Source of the DNA: Fallopia convolvulus | Lineage: Eukaryota; Streptophyta; Magnoliopsida; Caryophyllales; Polygonaceae | Direction: 5' to 3' | DNA length: 64,000 nt | NCBI GenBank assembly: GCA_964016875.1 | Contig: OZ024730.1 | Coordinates: forward strand, 33,151,795 to 33,215,794 | Shown: in pieces, positions 34,857 through 45,573 of the stretch | How positions within the stretch are numbered: the stretch's first letter is position 1 | How the letters are laid out: each line of letters begins with the position of its first letter | Made by a program: the position numbers and the translations under genes | Notes under the pieces: model-generated | Databases searched by the model: none | What the model was told of the DNA's origin: nothing | The model's input: the letters and a program-made list of their open reading frames with translations, nothing else

Positions 34857-35890
34857 TATTACATAAGCTAATTGACGTGGACCCGTAACATGCATAGCCA
34901 TTTCCACTACTCACACGGGGTTTCCTCTCTTTGGATGGAATTATGGACTCATCCACTTTTTCGGACACAACGGGGCCCACGTCAAATATGATACTGTGCA
35001 TTTCATATTATATTGTGCATTTCATATTATAATGTGCATTTCATAGTATACATAGTAGGATCGTGTGGCGATATGGGCGTATACGATATTTGGAATTAAG
35101 ACCTTAAAGGTTTAGGTCGGATAATGACCGTGTTCTAATAGGATCGCAACGCTTGAATGTTAGAAAATGATCTATCTACGGTCAAGCCGGGAAGATGTCC
35201 GATCCATGGTTTAACTTTAAGTCGGGGATTGATTGCGTTGGATCATAGGACCGTATGACGATATGGTCTGGTACAGCCCATGGTTCAACCAGGTAAGACA
35301 TTCGTGGAACCAGGTTGGATACTTATCGTGTTCCAATCGGCTCTTAATACGAATACGATATGGTCTTTTTCGATCTATGTTCAAACCGGGGTCCACGTTT
35401 GATCTGGTGGATGATCACGTTCGATTAGGACCGTACAACGACTTTGCCTAATAAGAGATATGGTCAACCCGGAAAAGACTTCCATGGTTTATGTCGGAGG
35501 ATGATCCTATTCGATTAGGATCAAACCGACGTGGTCACACCCTAAACCCTGAACCCTAGAGTGAAGGAATATGTGCAACACTTGACTTAATTTACAGGCT
35601 AGGCGAGAATATATGAGCATTTGTACGAATATGAATCGTTCTAATTATTTTTTCAAGTTGTGAAATACATATATTAATTTGACATATAAGTTCATTTACG
35701 GACGAGTTTAGAAGGTAATTTATGTTTTAAGATCCGGAATCAAATAGGTTGTCAAATACAGTACATAAATTGTTTTTTTGGAGGAACTAGGACGGCATTA
35801 AAAATTACTGTAATTTGTTAAATACACAACTAAGGAATTTGTTGAACTAGGTGCTCCGTTGGACTACATTTACAGAGGGACGAAATTATT

Positions 35891-35903
35891 GGGGGGGGGG
35901 GGG
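35891..35903. repeat. Run of 13 G
   Basis: A G homopolymer in AT-rich surroundings. Length errors in the assembly are likely here. Confidence 0.8.
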
Positions 35904-36078
35904 TAATAAATGCTCTATGATGGTCGACAGGCAGGACGCAAGTCAATCAATCAAAACGAGCAGCCCAGCCAGTCACAATTTGTTTTAGTTGGAGGGAGGA
36001 ATCATTAGCCAAATTTGGAGGGAAATTAAGCATATATTTGGCGGGGATACCTATTCGATCGTAACATGCAAAACATTT

Positions 36079-36156
36079 GAAGAGTTACTTTTTTTTGGTA
36101 GACATGTGAACCGAGCACCCCCCGTTGCACATGTCTACCAAAAAAAGTAACTCTTC
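36079..36156. repeat. Near-perfect hairpin directly before zf-XS ORF
   Basis: Left arm 36079-36108 and right arm 36128-36156 are complementary over 29 bases. The only difference is one base in the T/A run (8 T against 7 A). The loop is 19 bases and C-rich. The right arm ends at the base before the ATG of the next ORF. Arms contain GGTAGACATGTG and its complement. Confidence 0.9.
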
Positions 36157-36363
36157 ATGGAGATAAGAGTTCGTAAGCCAAATGGAACATTGCGGTGTCC
36201 ATTTTGTCTGGGCAGGAAAAAGCGAGTGTGGCCATTCAAAGACCTCATCCAACATGTTGCAGGAATAGCAAAGAGTACAAGGAGAAAGAGTAGTGACAAA
36301 GTCAGGGCTAAGCATCGTGCTTTAGAGATGTTCATGAGAGACTATATGGGGGAGGAGCATTAG
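36157..36363 (+). CDS. Stand-alone zf-XS zinc finger protein
   Basis: A 68-residue protein. Residues 12-50 or so, GTLRCPFCLGRKKRVWPFKD followed by LIQHVAGIAKSTRRKS, match the zf-XS domain of SGS3/IDN2-type proteins, with two Cys (CPFC) and a His (LIQH) positioned to bind zinc. The helix KVRAKHRALEMFMRDYM follows, as in the family. SGS3-like proteins bind double-stranded RNA with overhangs and act in siRNA pathways, but their XS and coiled-coil domains are absent here and I see none downstream. An in-frame TAA three codons upstream fixes this ATG as the first. It may be a gene fragment or a free-standing finger. Confidence 0.65.
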   Translation: MEIRVRKPNGTLRCPFCLGRKKRVWPFKDLIQHVAGIAKSTRRKSSDKVRAKHRALEMFMRDYMGEEH

Positions 36364-36887
36364 TTGAAGTTGGTTAAAGTAGGGTCATCAAGGATTGTCA
36401 TTTTGTATTTTGGGTGACTTAGCTAGGGTCAATCCTTGAATCTTGCACTAGCTTTTTTATTGTTCAATATTGGCGATTTTAAGGTAAGAAGGTTGTTTGA
36501 AGACTCGAAGTGCTTGGTTGAATGGTATGAATTATGGTGCAAGTAATGAAGACAGATGGTATGAATGATGCTATTTTGGGGATGGTAAACAACTCATTTG
36601 ACTCAGTTTCATTGCATCTCTTATTCTATTCAATTTGCATCCACTTTGAATACATCGATGCATGGTTGATCATGTTTGGTTATTGTCTAGCTTGTTGATC
36701 ATCAATTGTAGTTTGTGTTGTTATTGGAAACAGTTTCCTCATTTTGCAACATGATTAAATCATACAAGTGGCTTAAAGCATCAAGTTGCAAACATGATTA
36801 AAGCATCCAAATTTATTACAACCTTGCATGCAAAATAACAATAACAAAGTGTCTAATCCCCATCTTACACTAAAGTACTCATGTTAC
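36364..36887. other. Intergenic, no gene seen
   Basis: About 520 bases, searched for XS or coiled-coil continuation of the zf-XS ORF without success. Confidence 0.5.
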
Positions 36888-37276
36888 CTAACAACATTTG
36901 CCCCACTTGCCAATAACAACCCCCATCATTGCAACACAAATGCTACCTATTACACACATCACTTCAACCTTGGACCAACACTTGAGCCAATGGATCTCGG
37001 ATTCCTTTGCTGCCAAAGCCTCATCCAGTTTTGTGTTGTCTTCCTCCATTTGCCTCTGTTGGTTTAGCCATCCCTGAATGACTTTGCTTGCTTGACTATC
37101 GAACGCCAATCAGAAAAACCACAACCAGGAACTCCACTTGGACTGTACAATGGGCAAGAGAAGAACCTTCTTCCATAGTTTTTCGGGGTGTGAGCAGTGT
37201 AGACTTTTGCCCTTCTGTTACAACGACAAATCACTCTTTTAGTAGTAGATATGTAGCTGTAGCTTCCACTTGACAT
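36888..37276 (-). pseudogene. GRF-type zinc finger / membrane protein, one frameshift
   Basis: From ATG at 37276 (MSSGSYSY) the frame holds a GRF zinc finger: CRCNRRAKVYTA, NYGRRFFSCPL and GVPGCGFSDW, with the four expected Cys. After the final W the frame runs out at 37064. The natural continuation is in the overlapping frame 36888-37109: a coiled coil (QGWLNQQRQMEEDNTKLDEA) and a C-terminal membrane segment (MCVIGSICVAMMGVVIG). This is the standard build of small plant GRF/membrane proteins. A single-base indel at about 37085-37110 would explain it, either a real lesion or a sequence error. A TTTCTTTAG site just before the ATG suggests a 5' intron. A second, intact gene of this type lies at 47.5 kb. 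Confidence 0.65.
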
Positions 37277-37379
37277 GATACCTAAAGAAATTGAGACAAT
37301 GTCATGTGTACTAGTAAAGAGTGAGATAGTTGAATTGATTGGTTCGATTAGGCTGAGATATGTAGCCATTTTATATTAT

Positions 37380-38050
37380 GCTATGCAAAATCGATCACAA
37401 AACACCTTAATTGGACAAAAAATAGGAAATAAATTCACATGAATTAGTGGTTTCGAACACCATAAACCCTAATCCATGCACCAATGTCGATAAAACCCAA
37501 AATCCTCAACTTACGTACCTGATACGACTCTTGACGATGAAAATGGAGCTTTTGAGTTTGGAAATGGAAAAAATGGATCGGAGATCTTGTCACCTACTAT
37601 GGTCGAACAATGGAGCTCGTGTATGTTGTGGTCGAACAATGGCGTCTCGAAGAAGCTTATTAATAAAGAAGATGAAGTAGACAGCCGATACTCAGTGACG
37701 TTGGGGAAACCTGCCAACCTGGTAATGTTGGTAGTTTTTTTTAAACGAGGGGAAAAATGGGCAACGTCGGAATTAGAAACATATATTTTGAAAATGGTAC
37801 TTTTAGATAAATATAATACTCTTTCAACCAAAAAAAAAAGATAAATATAATACTTGTATAAAAAAGAAGGGGCAATGTTGACAATTTTTTGGGTGGGTGG
37901 TCTTTGGTTAACATATACTTTGATTTATTCGGGTGTTTTTAATTTTAATTTTAATTGGTGGTTATCTACAAAATACGAGTAGCATATTATATGGGCTGTT
38001 TTCGGTGATTTAACCTTTTATTTTTGGAATTGTCTTCTGCAAAACAATTG
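37380..38050. other. Intergenic, no gene seen
   Basis: AT-rich, with overlapping short frames on both strands that have no domain. It probably contains the promoter of the minus-strand GRF gene. Confidence 0.4.
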
Positions 38051-38055
38051 TGAAT

Positions 38056-38110
38056 GATGGGCCTTCATTTTAGGCCAGACTACGGCCCATTTTAGTCGGC
38101 CCATTATTGG
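38056..38110 (+). promoter_or_regulatory. Site II (GGCCCA) promoter elements of the B3 gene
   Basis: Three GGCC/GGCCCA boxes (TGGGCC near 38058, CGGCCCATT near 38085, CGGCCCATTATTGGG near 38097) lie about 180-230 bases upstream of the ATG at 38289. Such repeats are TCP-bound site II elements in many plant promoters. An apparent 5' UTR intron (38194-38287, GT...TTTCAG) follows. Confidence 0.5.
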
Positions 38111-38469
38111 GAATTGTAAGGCTAAATAAAACCTAGGCGTCTCATCATCAGGTCTCCACTCCCCAGCGCGCCGAAGATCTCTCCAGCGCTAAGGTGAATG
38201 AATCTGCTCTCCCAATTCGCAAATGCAAGATTACAACCATCATATCCTTGTGTAGACACTTATTCCCAATTTTTCTTGTTGTTTCAGGATGCGGTCGAAA
38301 AGGGGATTTGAAGAAGCCTTTTCCGGACCTGCAGAACACCAGACGTGGCACTTCTTTAGGACGATACGTTTTCCGCCCGTGCAGTTGGAGAAGCTGGTAA
38401 GATCTTCGTCCCCTTACGCAACTATAGACGTTGGTGTAATTGATAATTAGCCTGTTTGGTAAATTAAAA

Positions 38470-38910
38470 TATTTATTAGAGAAAGGTAGGGGAGGATACC
38501 ATCTGCCATGGTAAGATAAAAAAACCCAAATATACCCTATCACCCACTCCCACCGTAAGCTAAATTACAAATCCCAAAAAAAATTATCATTTGTATACAG
38601 TGGAATGGCAAAAATGCCATATGAAGTGGGTAGGCTATATATTTGCCATTTTTCCTTATTTCCATTCTTGCCCTTCTAAAAACAACAACCCAATTAGATA
38701 TTCCTATTATACCCCTTTTTAATTTTTGTTCCATTTTCAAATTATTCTTTCATTTGATTTTAATAAATTTTGTTAATGTTAAAAAAATATACCATTATAA
38801 AAATCATATTGAGATGTTTAATTTGAGCCTAATATTGAACATAATCGGATTAATTTTTAATTCAGTACATAAGCATTAACTAAGGTTGCATAAAAAACAT
38901 ATATTATACA
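38470..38910. repeat. CCATGGTAAG repeat inside B3 intron
   Basis: AT-rich sequence with GCCATGGTAAGATAA, ACCCTATCACCCACTCCCACC and TATTATACCCCTTTTTAATT. It matches 44310-44640 in inverted orientation, and parts of 19280-19860 and 43380-43700. It is probably a dispersed non-autonomous element. Confidence 0.55.
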
Positions 38911-39341
38911 TTAAGATATGACAATAGCCTCTTCAAAGGTTGGGGTGGTTGAATGCAAACGGAACTACGTTAATTAATGGTTTTATATTCCCTTGTGGTA
39001 TTGCCATGTTCAGTATATGTGTTCATCTTGCTCGTTTTAGCTATAGTATAACTATAGCCCATTGTGGTTTCCTGATGTGTGCATTTCATGTGGTTCGTAT
39101 TTCATATTTTTCTATTTCATTCAAGTTACTGTACCTTTATAATCTCTTCGATTTGTTCCTCTATGTTGCCTCTTGTAGTCTTGTTGTATTGTGTTTGATT
39201 GTTTGTTTTCTGTTAATCGTCGGTGAATCTCAAACCTTTTTACGACTTCAATAACTAATGTGATTTGTAACAATTGAGAAGATATTGCCCCAACCTTTTG
39301 CAAGAATGTACAGAAGCACCTTGTCAAACACTGCTACTATT

Positions 39342-39752
39342 TGTAAAGCCCGAGGCTTTAGAAGCACTATCCCATGTCAACCCGAGGACTTCCCAGGAGG
39401 TCACCCATCCTGGTACTACTCTCGTCCTTGCACGCTTAACTTCTGAGCTCTTTGTCCTCACTCAAACTCAGAAAAGGAAGAGCTCTTGTTGACATGGGGA
39501 GCACCTCAATCTCTTGTAAATTATTGGGGGGTTACAATCTCCCCCACTTAAGCACTTGACGACCTCGTCAAGGCCCAAGGACCGCCCTCCGGGTCGAGTG
39601 ACCGCCCACCGGGCCAAGCCAACTCGTCACCCAGAGTCGGCTCTAATACCATTTGTAATGCCCGAGGATTTAGAAGCGTTATCCCATGTCAACCCGAGGA
39701 CTTCCTAGGAGGTCACCCATCCTGGTACTACTCTCGTCATTGGGGTATTACA
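39342..39752 (-). mobile_element. Cassandra-type TRIM with 5S rRNA sequence
   Basis: A 411-base element flanked by ACTATT (39336-39341 and 39753-39758). Left LTR 39342-39536 and right LTR 39654-39752, which lacks an internal part, start TGTAA and end TTACA. Both contain antisense 5S rRNA sequence such as GAGGACTTCC...AGGAGGTCACCCATCCTGG, and the left one also has CACGCTTAACTTC. Next to the right LTR is GGCTCTAATACCA, the reverse complement of a tRNA-Met primer site, so the element runs on the minus strand. A purine-rich tract (GTGGGGGAGA on the minus strand) adjoins the left LTR. TRIMs whose LTRs carry 5S promoter sequence are the Cassandra family. No coding capacity. Confidence 0.9.
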
Positions 39753-40304
39753 ACTATTAGGGTCCCTGGCAGCAGTGTTCACTCAGTTGTAATCTTGAAG
39801 CAAGGTGGCAATATGTGGTTTGCCGATGGCTGGGAAGAATTCTCGAAGATGTACTCTCTTGGAAAAGGACAATTGCTAATGTTCAGTTACACAGGAAACT
39901 CTCAGTTCTTCGCTTATATATTCGATACTAATATCGGGTGCGAAATTGAGTATCCAAACGATGGCAATGGCGAGGGCGATGAAAGGAGGGTCCTCCATGA
40001 AAAGGGTAGGAAGGTTTGACAACACTAATATGTTTGTTGTTGTGTAATGGTATACAAGTTTGACAGTTTCTCCGTTAGCTTGTAGTCCAAAGTTTCGTTT
40101 GTCTATGGATGGGATTTCTTTGGTTTTTCATACTAGTTTCTGTTGGTTGTTTAAGCTGGAAGTGCATGTACAAATGTTGTGATTATGGTACATCTTCATG
40201 GAGTTAAGATGATGCTATTAAATTATATTTTAAGTATCAGATAACTAAGTACAATCTTTAAAAGAGGATTGGGTAAAACCCCCAAATAACAACAAACACT
40301 AGTA

Positions 40305-40700
40305 CTACATGCCAGAATCTAGACGTGGGGGAATCGGGTGTTCGGTGTCCAATTTCGCCTTCTCGTCAGCCTCAGGCAAACCTCGTTCCACCAATACCTC
40401 AATGTGCCCCAAGCGTCTGTAGTAGTCCATGAACCTTCTGCAAGCATTTTGTGCAACCTGTACTTTTGCCTCTGCTTCCTTCAATAGGGACTTTGCAATC
40501 CGGATTTTGTAGCGCAAATCCATCACCCTCTGAACAGACGACTCATACCTGCCGAGGAATTTCTGGCATTTTTCTTTGGTTTCGTCTGGTCCTGAAATAC
40601 GAAAGAAAATCTCTTGTATTCGGTGGAACCGTTCTTCTTGTTATTTAGAATCACTGGAAATTTCAAGAGGGCTTCCAACGGTTCCTCTGCCTGATTGCAT
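40305..40700 (-). CDS. Small coiled-coil protein, member 4, two exons
   Basis: Best model: exon 1 40655-40700 (MQSGRGTVGSPLEIS), intron 40592-40654 (63 bases, GT...TTTCAG), exon 2 40305-40591. The protein has about 110 residues. A basic helix (KCQKFLGRYESSVQRVMDLR, then KIRIAKSLLKEAEAKVQVAQ) leads to the family core MDYYRRLGHIEVLVERGLPE, then DEKAKLDTEHPIPPRL. The N-terminal Cys cluster of members 1-3 is missing. No known domain. The neighbour at 40767 is transcribed in the same direction 66 bases upstream of this ATG. Confidence 0.5.
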
Positions 40701-40766
40701 TTCAAACATGATACACAATTAACACTTACTAGTTAGTCATCACCGTACAATAAACAGAAAATTGGA

Positions 40767-41156
40767 TTAATTTCGATGGCCACATTTCAAATTAAACCGC
40801 AAGCCCCATTGCCTGGCAATAGAGTACGAAGTACCTGCAGTGGAAGACGATGCCATAGATGGGTCCTGTTTAGGGACAGGATCTGTGGAGAAACATATTT
40901 CGTTCATCATCTCGACGCGGCCCCATTTCCAGAAAATATCCTTCAAACCATCTCCACCGGCGACCAGACCTCTAGTTCTCTTATTAGCATGACGAGTTCT
41001 CCGGTTAACTTCCGTGAGATTGAGTAGTAGATCGCTTTCAGTGTGGTGCGACGCTTCGAGCATGTCTTCCAATTCAGCGACAATCGTTCTCCACCGTACA
41101 CTAACAACGTCATCGTCTTTGGGGGAACTATCTAACGAACCACTCCAAGAATTCAT
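40767..41156 (-). CDS. Small coiled-coil protein, divergent member 7
   Basis: A 129-residue frame with ATG at 41156 (MNSWSGSLDSSPKDDDVVSV). A helix rich in E, L and R (WRTIVAELEDMLEASHHTES, LNLTEVNRRTRHANKRTRG) is followed by GLKDIFWKWGRVEMMNE, which sits where the other members have LKDYYxRLGRxxVLxE. The C-terminus is unrelated. The core similarity is weak and rests on spacing, LKD and GR. No other family recognised. It might share transcription with the member directly downstream. Confidence 0.45.
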   Translation of the reverse strand: MNSWSGSLDSSPKDDDVVSVRWRTIVAELEDMLEASHHTESDLLLNLTEVNRRTRHANKRTRGLVAGGDGLKDIFWKWGRVEMMNEICFSTDPVPKQDPSMASSSTAGTSYSIARQWGLRFNLKCGHRN

Positions 41157-41649
41157 ACCGATTTGTATCGATCCTTTATCTGGAAACTACAATCCGGAAA
41201 CTTCTTCAATACGGAGTACATAGCGCAACGGTGGGCATAGGAATTTATATAGATCCTTAAACAGCAACCGTTTAATCCTTACAGATTTGGTGAGAGAATG
41301 ATTTCATCTTAACCATTAATTATTTATTGAATGGTTGAGATTTTTCTACCTCTAACCATAGATTTAAAAACGGTTACTATTTGGTTAAAAAAAGGAAATT
41401 CCATAAAACTGGGGCCGGTACGCCTCGCATCCTACGTGGAGTAGGCCCACATTGCCCTTTTTATTTTCTTTGTTTTTTCTCTAATTTTTTTTGTAAAGGG
41501 CTAAAAAGTAAATATACTGCCTTTTTATTTTTTCGTCTTTCAGCATCCCTCATGGTGGCATGGTGCCATGGTAAGGTAATAAATTGGCAGAATACAGTAC
41601 TAACACTTTTCTTCCTATTGGACCCCTATACTATGAAATGTTCAAATAA
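41157..41649. other. Intergenic, no gene seen
   Basis: Probably the promoter region of the minus-strand gene at 41156. From about 41500 it contains a fragment of the CCATGGTAAG repeat (CATGGTGCCATGGTAAGG). Confidence 0.4.
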
Positions 41650-43040
41650 TAGCTCATATGCTATATTTTAATTATTTTTTCCACCCCACCTGCCCACCAT
41701 ACCCTATACTGTATAAGGTATATATATTAAAATATTTATAAAAAATGGTTTTAATTTGATGCAATTCCTTTAATTTGAATATATGCAACTGCCATAATTT
41801 GAATTTATATGCAATGGCTACTTTCCAACGGTAATATTTTTTCGGGTTTTTCATAACGACTAATTTACACGGTAATATTTTTTCGGGCTTTTCACAACAA
41901 CTATTTTGTCAACCCTCTATGTAAGGTGGCCACCATCACCATTTTCATCACACCATATTCTTCAAACCCTCCAATCTTTTCTTTGTGAAACCCCCACCAT
42001 GAATAATTCTCATATCTCATCATCCTCTTTGTCATCATCAAATCAAACTGATGAATATTACTGTCAGGTCATGGCTTCCTTTGATCAAGAGCAAAATTTA
42101 TTGATTCGCACTTACGCGAATAATAATCAACTATTAGCGGAGTTGGATGGCGACGGGGACGTCGATGAGGCTGAATTGAGTCGGAGAGGAGCAGTTCCTG
42201 GGCATGTAACTTAATTTGTAAAGTTTAGTCGAATGCACACAAGGCAGCCATGAAATTTACAACTAATATCTTAATGTATAATATACAATATGTTTTTTAT
42301 CCAACCTTAATTAATGCATGTATTACGTTGAAAATAATCCGATTACGCTGGCATATGCTATATTTTGAAATTTGAATTATACCTTACAAAATACTCCGTA
42401 TAATAACTTACGCTTATTTTGCATGACGACCGCCAAATAATTTAAACCAAATGAGGCTCTAAATCCATTATTACATTTGCAAATTGTGGTTCCATTTACT
42501 ACTGAAGTGATTGTGTTGCGTGAATTGATTGATTGACTTGGGGGTTCCATTATTACGTTTGCATATTGCTGTTCACCGAGCCTCAAAAACCATTATTACT
42601 TGGGGTTTTTTTTTGACAGCTTTTGTGTTAAAACTTAAAACGACGAGTTCCCGCCCACAAAAAATCAAAATGGTGCATTTTGACCACTCCAAGCAGCTGC
42701 CAGATTGGCAAACGATCTCATGTTTATTATATATTCTGATTTTAAGGACAGTTGGATTGAATGCCCTTATGGAAAGTTAGATATTATCCTAATTAACTAT
42801 TCGGATTAGTTATTATTGGCTTGATTAAATATCCTTTAGATAGCTCATGGTTATTGTCTTAAACATGTACATGCTGTTATTTTAACATAAACATGGTTAA
42901 AATATCAGCATGTACATGTTTAATTGTTTATGTCTTATGCAAACAATTTATACATGGTGCAAGATTGCCTAAGAGGTCAATTTTTGTAACATTTATTAAT
43001 GGGCCAATGTTTGTTAATGGGCCTGGCCACTTAGAGAATT
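41650..43040. repeat. Inverted-repeat copy 2 (partner at 3415-4765)
   Basis: Reverse complement of the 3.4-4.8 kb repeat, including the small ORF. The match fades near 43040 (GGCCACTTAGAGAATTATC against CTCTAAGTGGGCAAGCCC). Confidence 0.75.
41999..42214 (+). CDS. Small hypothetical protein, copy 2
   Basis: A 71-residue frame, copy of the protein at 4188-4442, with ATG in the same ACCATGAAT context. It reads MNNSHISSSSLSSSN to GHVT and then stops, 13 residues earlier than copy 1. The TATATAAG box of copy 1 is TATGTAAG here. The acidic run is DGDGDVDEAE. Unknown function. Confidence 0.35.
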   Translation: MNNSHISSSSLSSSNQTDEYYCQVMASFDQEQNLLIRTYANNNQLLAELDGDGDVDEAELSRRGAVPGHVT

Positions 43041-44850
43041 ATCATCTTCCACCATAAGGTATAAATGGTAAGCTATATTTCAAAATATATCATATGAAAG
43101 AGCTAAAATACAAAATAGCCATGTAAGCTATATTTTTCTCCCCCATGGTAAGCTAAAAATGGTAAGGTATACTTTTGAATATGTAGTAACAACTAGTTTT
43201 CGAGTTCGGAGTTGATCTCCGAGAAGGTTTTGAAAGGGCCATTGTCATATTTTTTAATGTATACTATATATTGTTTTTATAAAATCTTAATTAATACTTA
43301 TGTATTAAATTAAATATGATCCGATTATATTTAATATTAGGCTAAAATTAAAAAGGTTGTTATGACTTTTGAAATGGTATAATTAAAAAGTGCAATTTTA
43401 AATTGTAACTATAATTAAAAAGGGGTATTATTAGATAAACTATTTGGGGCATTTGTAACACATTGCAACTGTATACAAATTGTAACTATAATAATAACAC
43501 ATTGCCATTGTATACAAATGCTATAAATTTTTTGGGGGATTTGTAATTTAGCTTACGGTGGGAGTGGGTGATAGGGTATATTTGGCCAATTTGGGGTTTT
43601 GGGGTTTTTTACCTTACCATGGCAGACCATGGTAAGATAAATTTGGTATGCTATATTTTAAATTTTAGATGGTAAGATAAATTTGGTACGCTATATTTTA
43701 AATTTTAGCATTCCATCATACATTCATACTAGAAGACAAAAATAGCTCATATGCTATATTTTTTCCAACCCACCATACTTTATATTGTATAAGGTATATA
43801 TTAGAATATTTATAAAAAATGACTTTAATTTGATGCAATGCCTTTAATTTGAATGTATGCAACGACCATAATTTGAATTTATATGCAACGGTTAGTTTCC
43901 AACGATAATATTTTTTCCGACTTTTCATAACGGCTAGTTTCCCCATGAAGATATCATCTCATACATGAAATGCGCACAAGACATCCATGAAATGCACAAC
44001 TAATATTTTAACAATGCAATTTGTAATAACAGTTTTTATTAAGCTAATCAATGCAATTTTGTAATGTTTTGTTGAATGCACACAAGACATCCATGAACCA
44101 ATTATTGTATCGTTTTGTTATTTTATTTTGCATAAGTGTGCGTGGTACTTTTTCAGAGCTCTGATTTGATATCCGAGAAGGTTTTGAAGATGCCATTGTC
44201 ATATCTTAATGTATAATATATGTATTTTTATGCAAGCTTAATTAATACTTATGTATTAAATTAAAAATTAATCCGATTATGTTCAATATTAGGCTCAAAT
44301 TAACAAGCTTGTTATGATTTTTATAATCGTATAATTTTTATCATTAACAAAATTTATTAACATCAAATTAAAGAATAATTTGAAAATGGGACTAAAATTA
44401 AAAAGGGGTATAATAGGAATATCTAATTTGGTAGTTGTTTTTAAAAGGGCAAGAATGAAATTAAGGAAAAATGGAAAATATATAGCATACCAACTCCATA
44501 CGGCATTTTTACCATTCCACTGTATGGTGGGAGTGGATGGTAGGGTATATTTAGAGTTTTTGGATGTTTTACCTTACCATGGTAAGGTATATATGGGGTT
44601 TTACTATTCACATATGGTAAAAAAAAAATTGGGAAAGTGTGATATAGCTTATGGTGGGAGATGGTCAGTAGGGTTCGGGAAAGGGTCCAATTGTTATTTT
44701 TCTGTACAACTTTAAATTCCTTGATTGTCGACATTCACAGAGCTTTGTGGGCGGCTCTTCGTTTCAGTATTCAATGTAGCTTACCATGGGGGAGAAAAAT
44801 ATAGCTTGCATGGCTATTTTGTATTTTAGCTCTTTCATATGGTATATTTT
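43041..44850. repeat. Clustered AT-rich CCATGGTAAG repeats
   Basis: At least two copies of the dispersed repeat (about 43040-43960 and 44150-44850) in tandem, with many short palindromes such as ACCTTACCATGGTAAGGT at about 44570-44590 and TTACCATGGCAGACCATGGTAA at about 43610-43640. The frames in them are not conserved. No gene. Confidence 0.5.
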
Positions 44851-44867
44851 AACGATTTTTCTAACCT

Positions 44868-45024
44868 ATGCCCTTGGGGCATAGGTTAAGAGACTAAAGA
44901 TGGTAATATATTTGGAATTTGTATTTATTTAGATTTAATTATTTTTTCAATAGGGTTTATTAGTTTCCTATTAGGGTCTTAGTTTCCACATTTAATACTC
45001 TTATCATATGCCCTTAGGGCATAG
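44868..45024. repeat. Segment bounded by two small palindromes
   Basis: CCTATGCCCTTGGGGCATAGG (about 44868-44888) and TATGCCCTTAGGGCATA (about 45006-45022) are each self-complementary and lie 120 bases apart. They could be the ends of a tiny fold-back element. Confidence 0.35.
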
Positions 45025-45573
45025 GATAGAAAACCCGTATTTTAAAATATAGCAAATATATAGCTTACCATTTAAACCTTATGGTGGAAGATGCTAACAA
45101 AGTACTGAAAATCATTAACATAAAGTCATAAACCTTATCCGTAATTCTTAGGACAAAGCACTGAAACATGCCAAAAGATCGAACAACCTTTTAACCATAA
45201 ACCATCACCATTATTAACATTGTTCTCCTAATATGCACTCTTCTTCAAGTTCAAACAGCATATTGACAATAACTTCATTCCAAACCTATTGTCCCTATTG
45301 ACCCTAAACCATCATCATTCATAAACCTTCAACCATAAACCATCAACCAAAAGGTCCAAAATAAAAAACTTCATTCTTCTACAGTTCTACTAGTCTGAAG
45401 TCTTCCTCCTGCTTCTACTCCTTGTCAACCAAAATCATGTACTCCAATGTCCCAACTCCCAAACACCTATATAGTTCCCAAATCACAACCAATACCCTAA
45501 ACAGCAAATCCAAAGAAAAACCTTCATAGTTCTCGACAAGTACCAGATAATCAGAAAATTTGTACCATTACAG
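45025..45573. other. Intergenic, no gene seen
   Basis: About 550 bases of A/C-rich sequence between repeats and the next coiled-coil gene. Confidence 0.4.

Larger units (their letters stand above)
32555..35797. repeat. Segmental duplication copy 2, right half
   Basis: It matches 5960-9140: F-box N-terminus, coiled-coil gene, MITE and the GTGCATTTCAT block, in the same order. The right end keeps about 100 bases (about 35448-35560) that copy 1 lacks. Confidence 0.85.
38289..40019 (+). pseudogene. B3-domain (REM-like) gene interrupted by a Cassandra TRIM
   Basis: B3 domains bind DNA in plant transcription regulators. Exon 1 (38289-38396) encodes 36 residues ending HFFRTIRFPPVQLEKL, the first strand of a B3 fold. 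The next exon starts at about 39279 (KILPQPFARMYRSTLSNT) in phase. At 39341 it is broken by the TRIM at 39342-39752. Beyond it, from the second copy of the ACTATT target duplication, the same frame runs to TGA at 40019: GGNMWFADGWEEFSKMYSLG, FSYTGNSQFFAYIF and GCEIEYP, all diagnostic of REM-type B3. Without the insertion the protein would have 143 residues. With it, the frame meets a TGA inside the TRIM. Confidence 0.8.

Noticed and set aside
39342..39752. A true 5S rRNA gene
   Set aside because: Only part of the 5S sequence is present, in both repeats of a short element with a tRNA-Met primer site and target duplication; it is a Cassandra TRIM.
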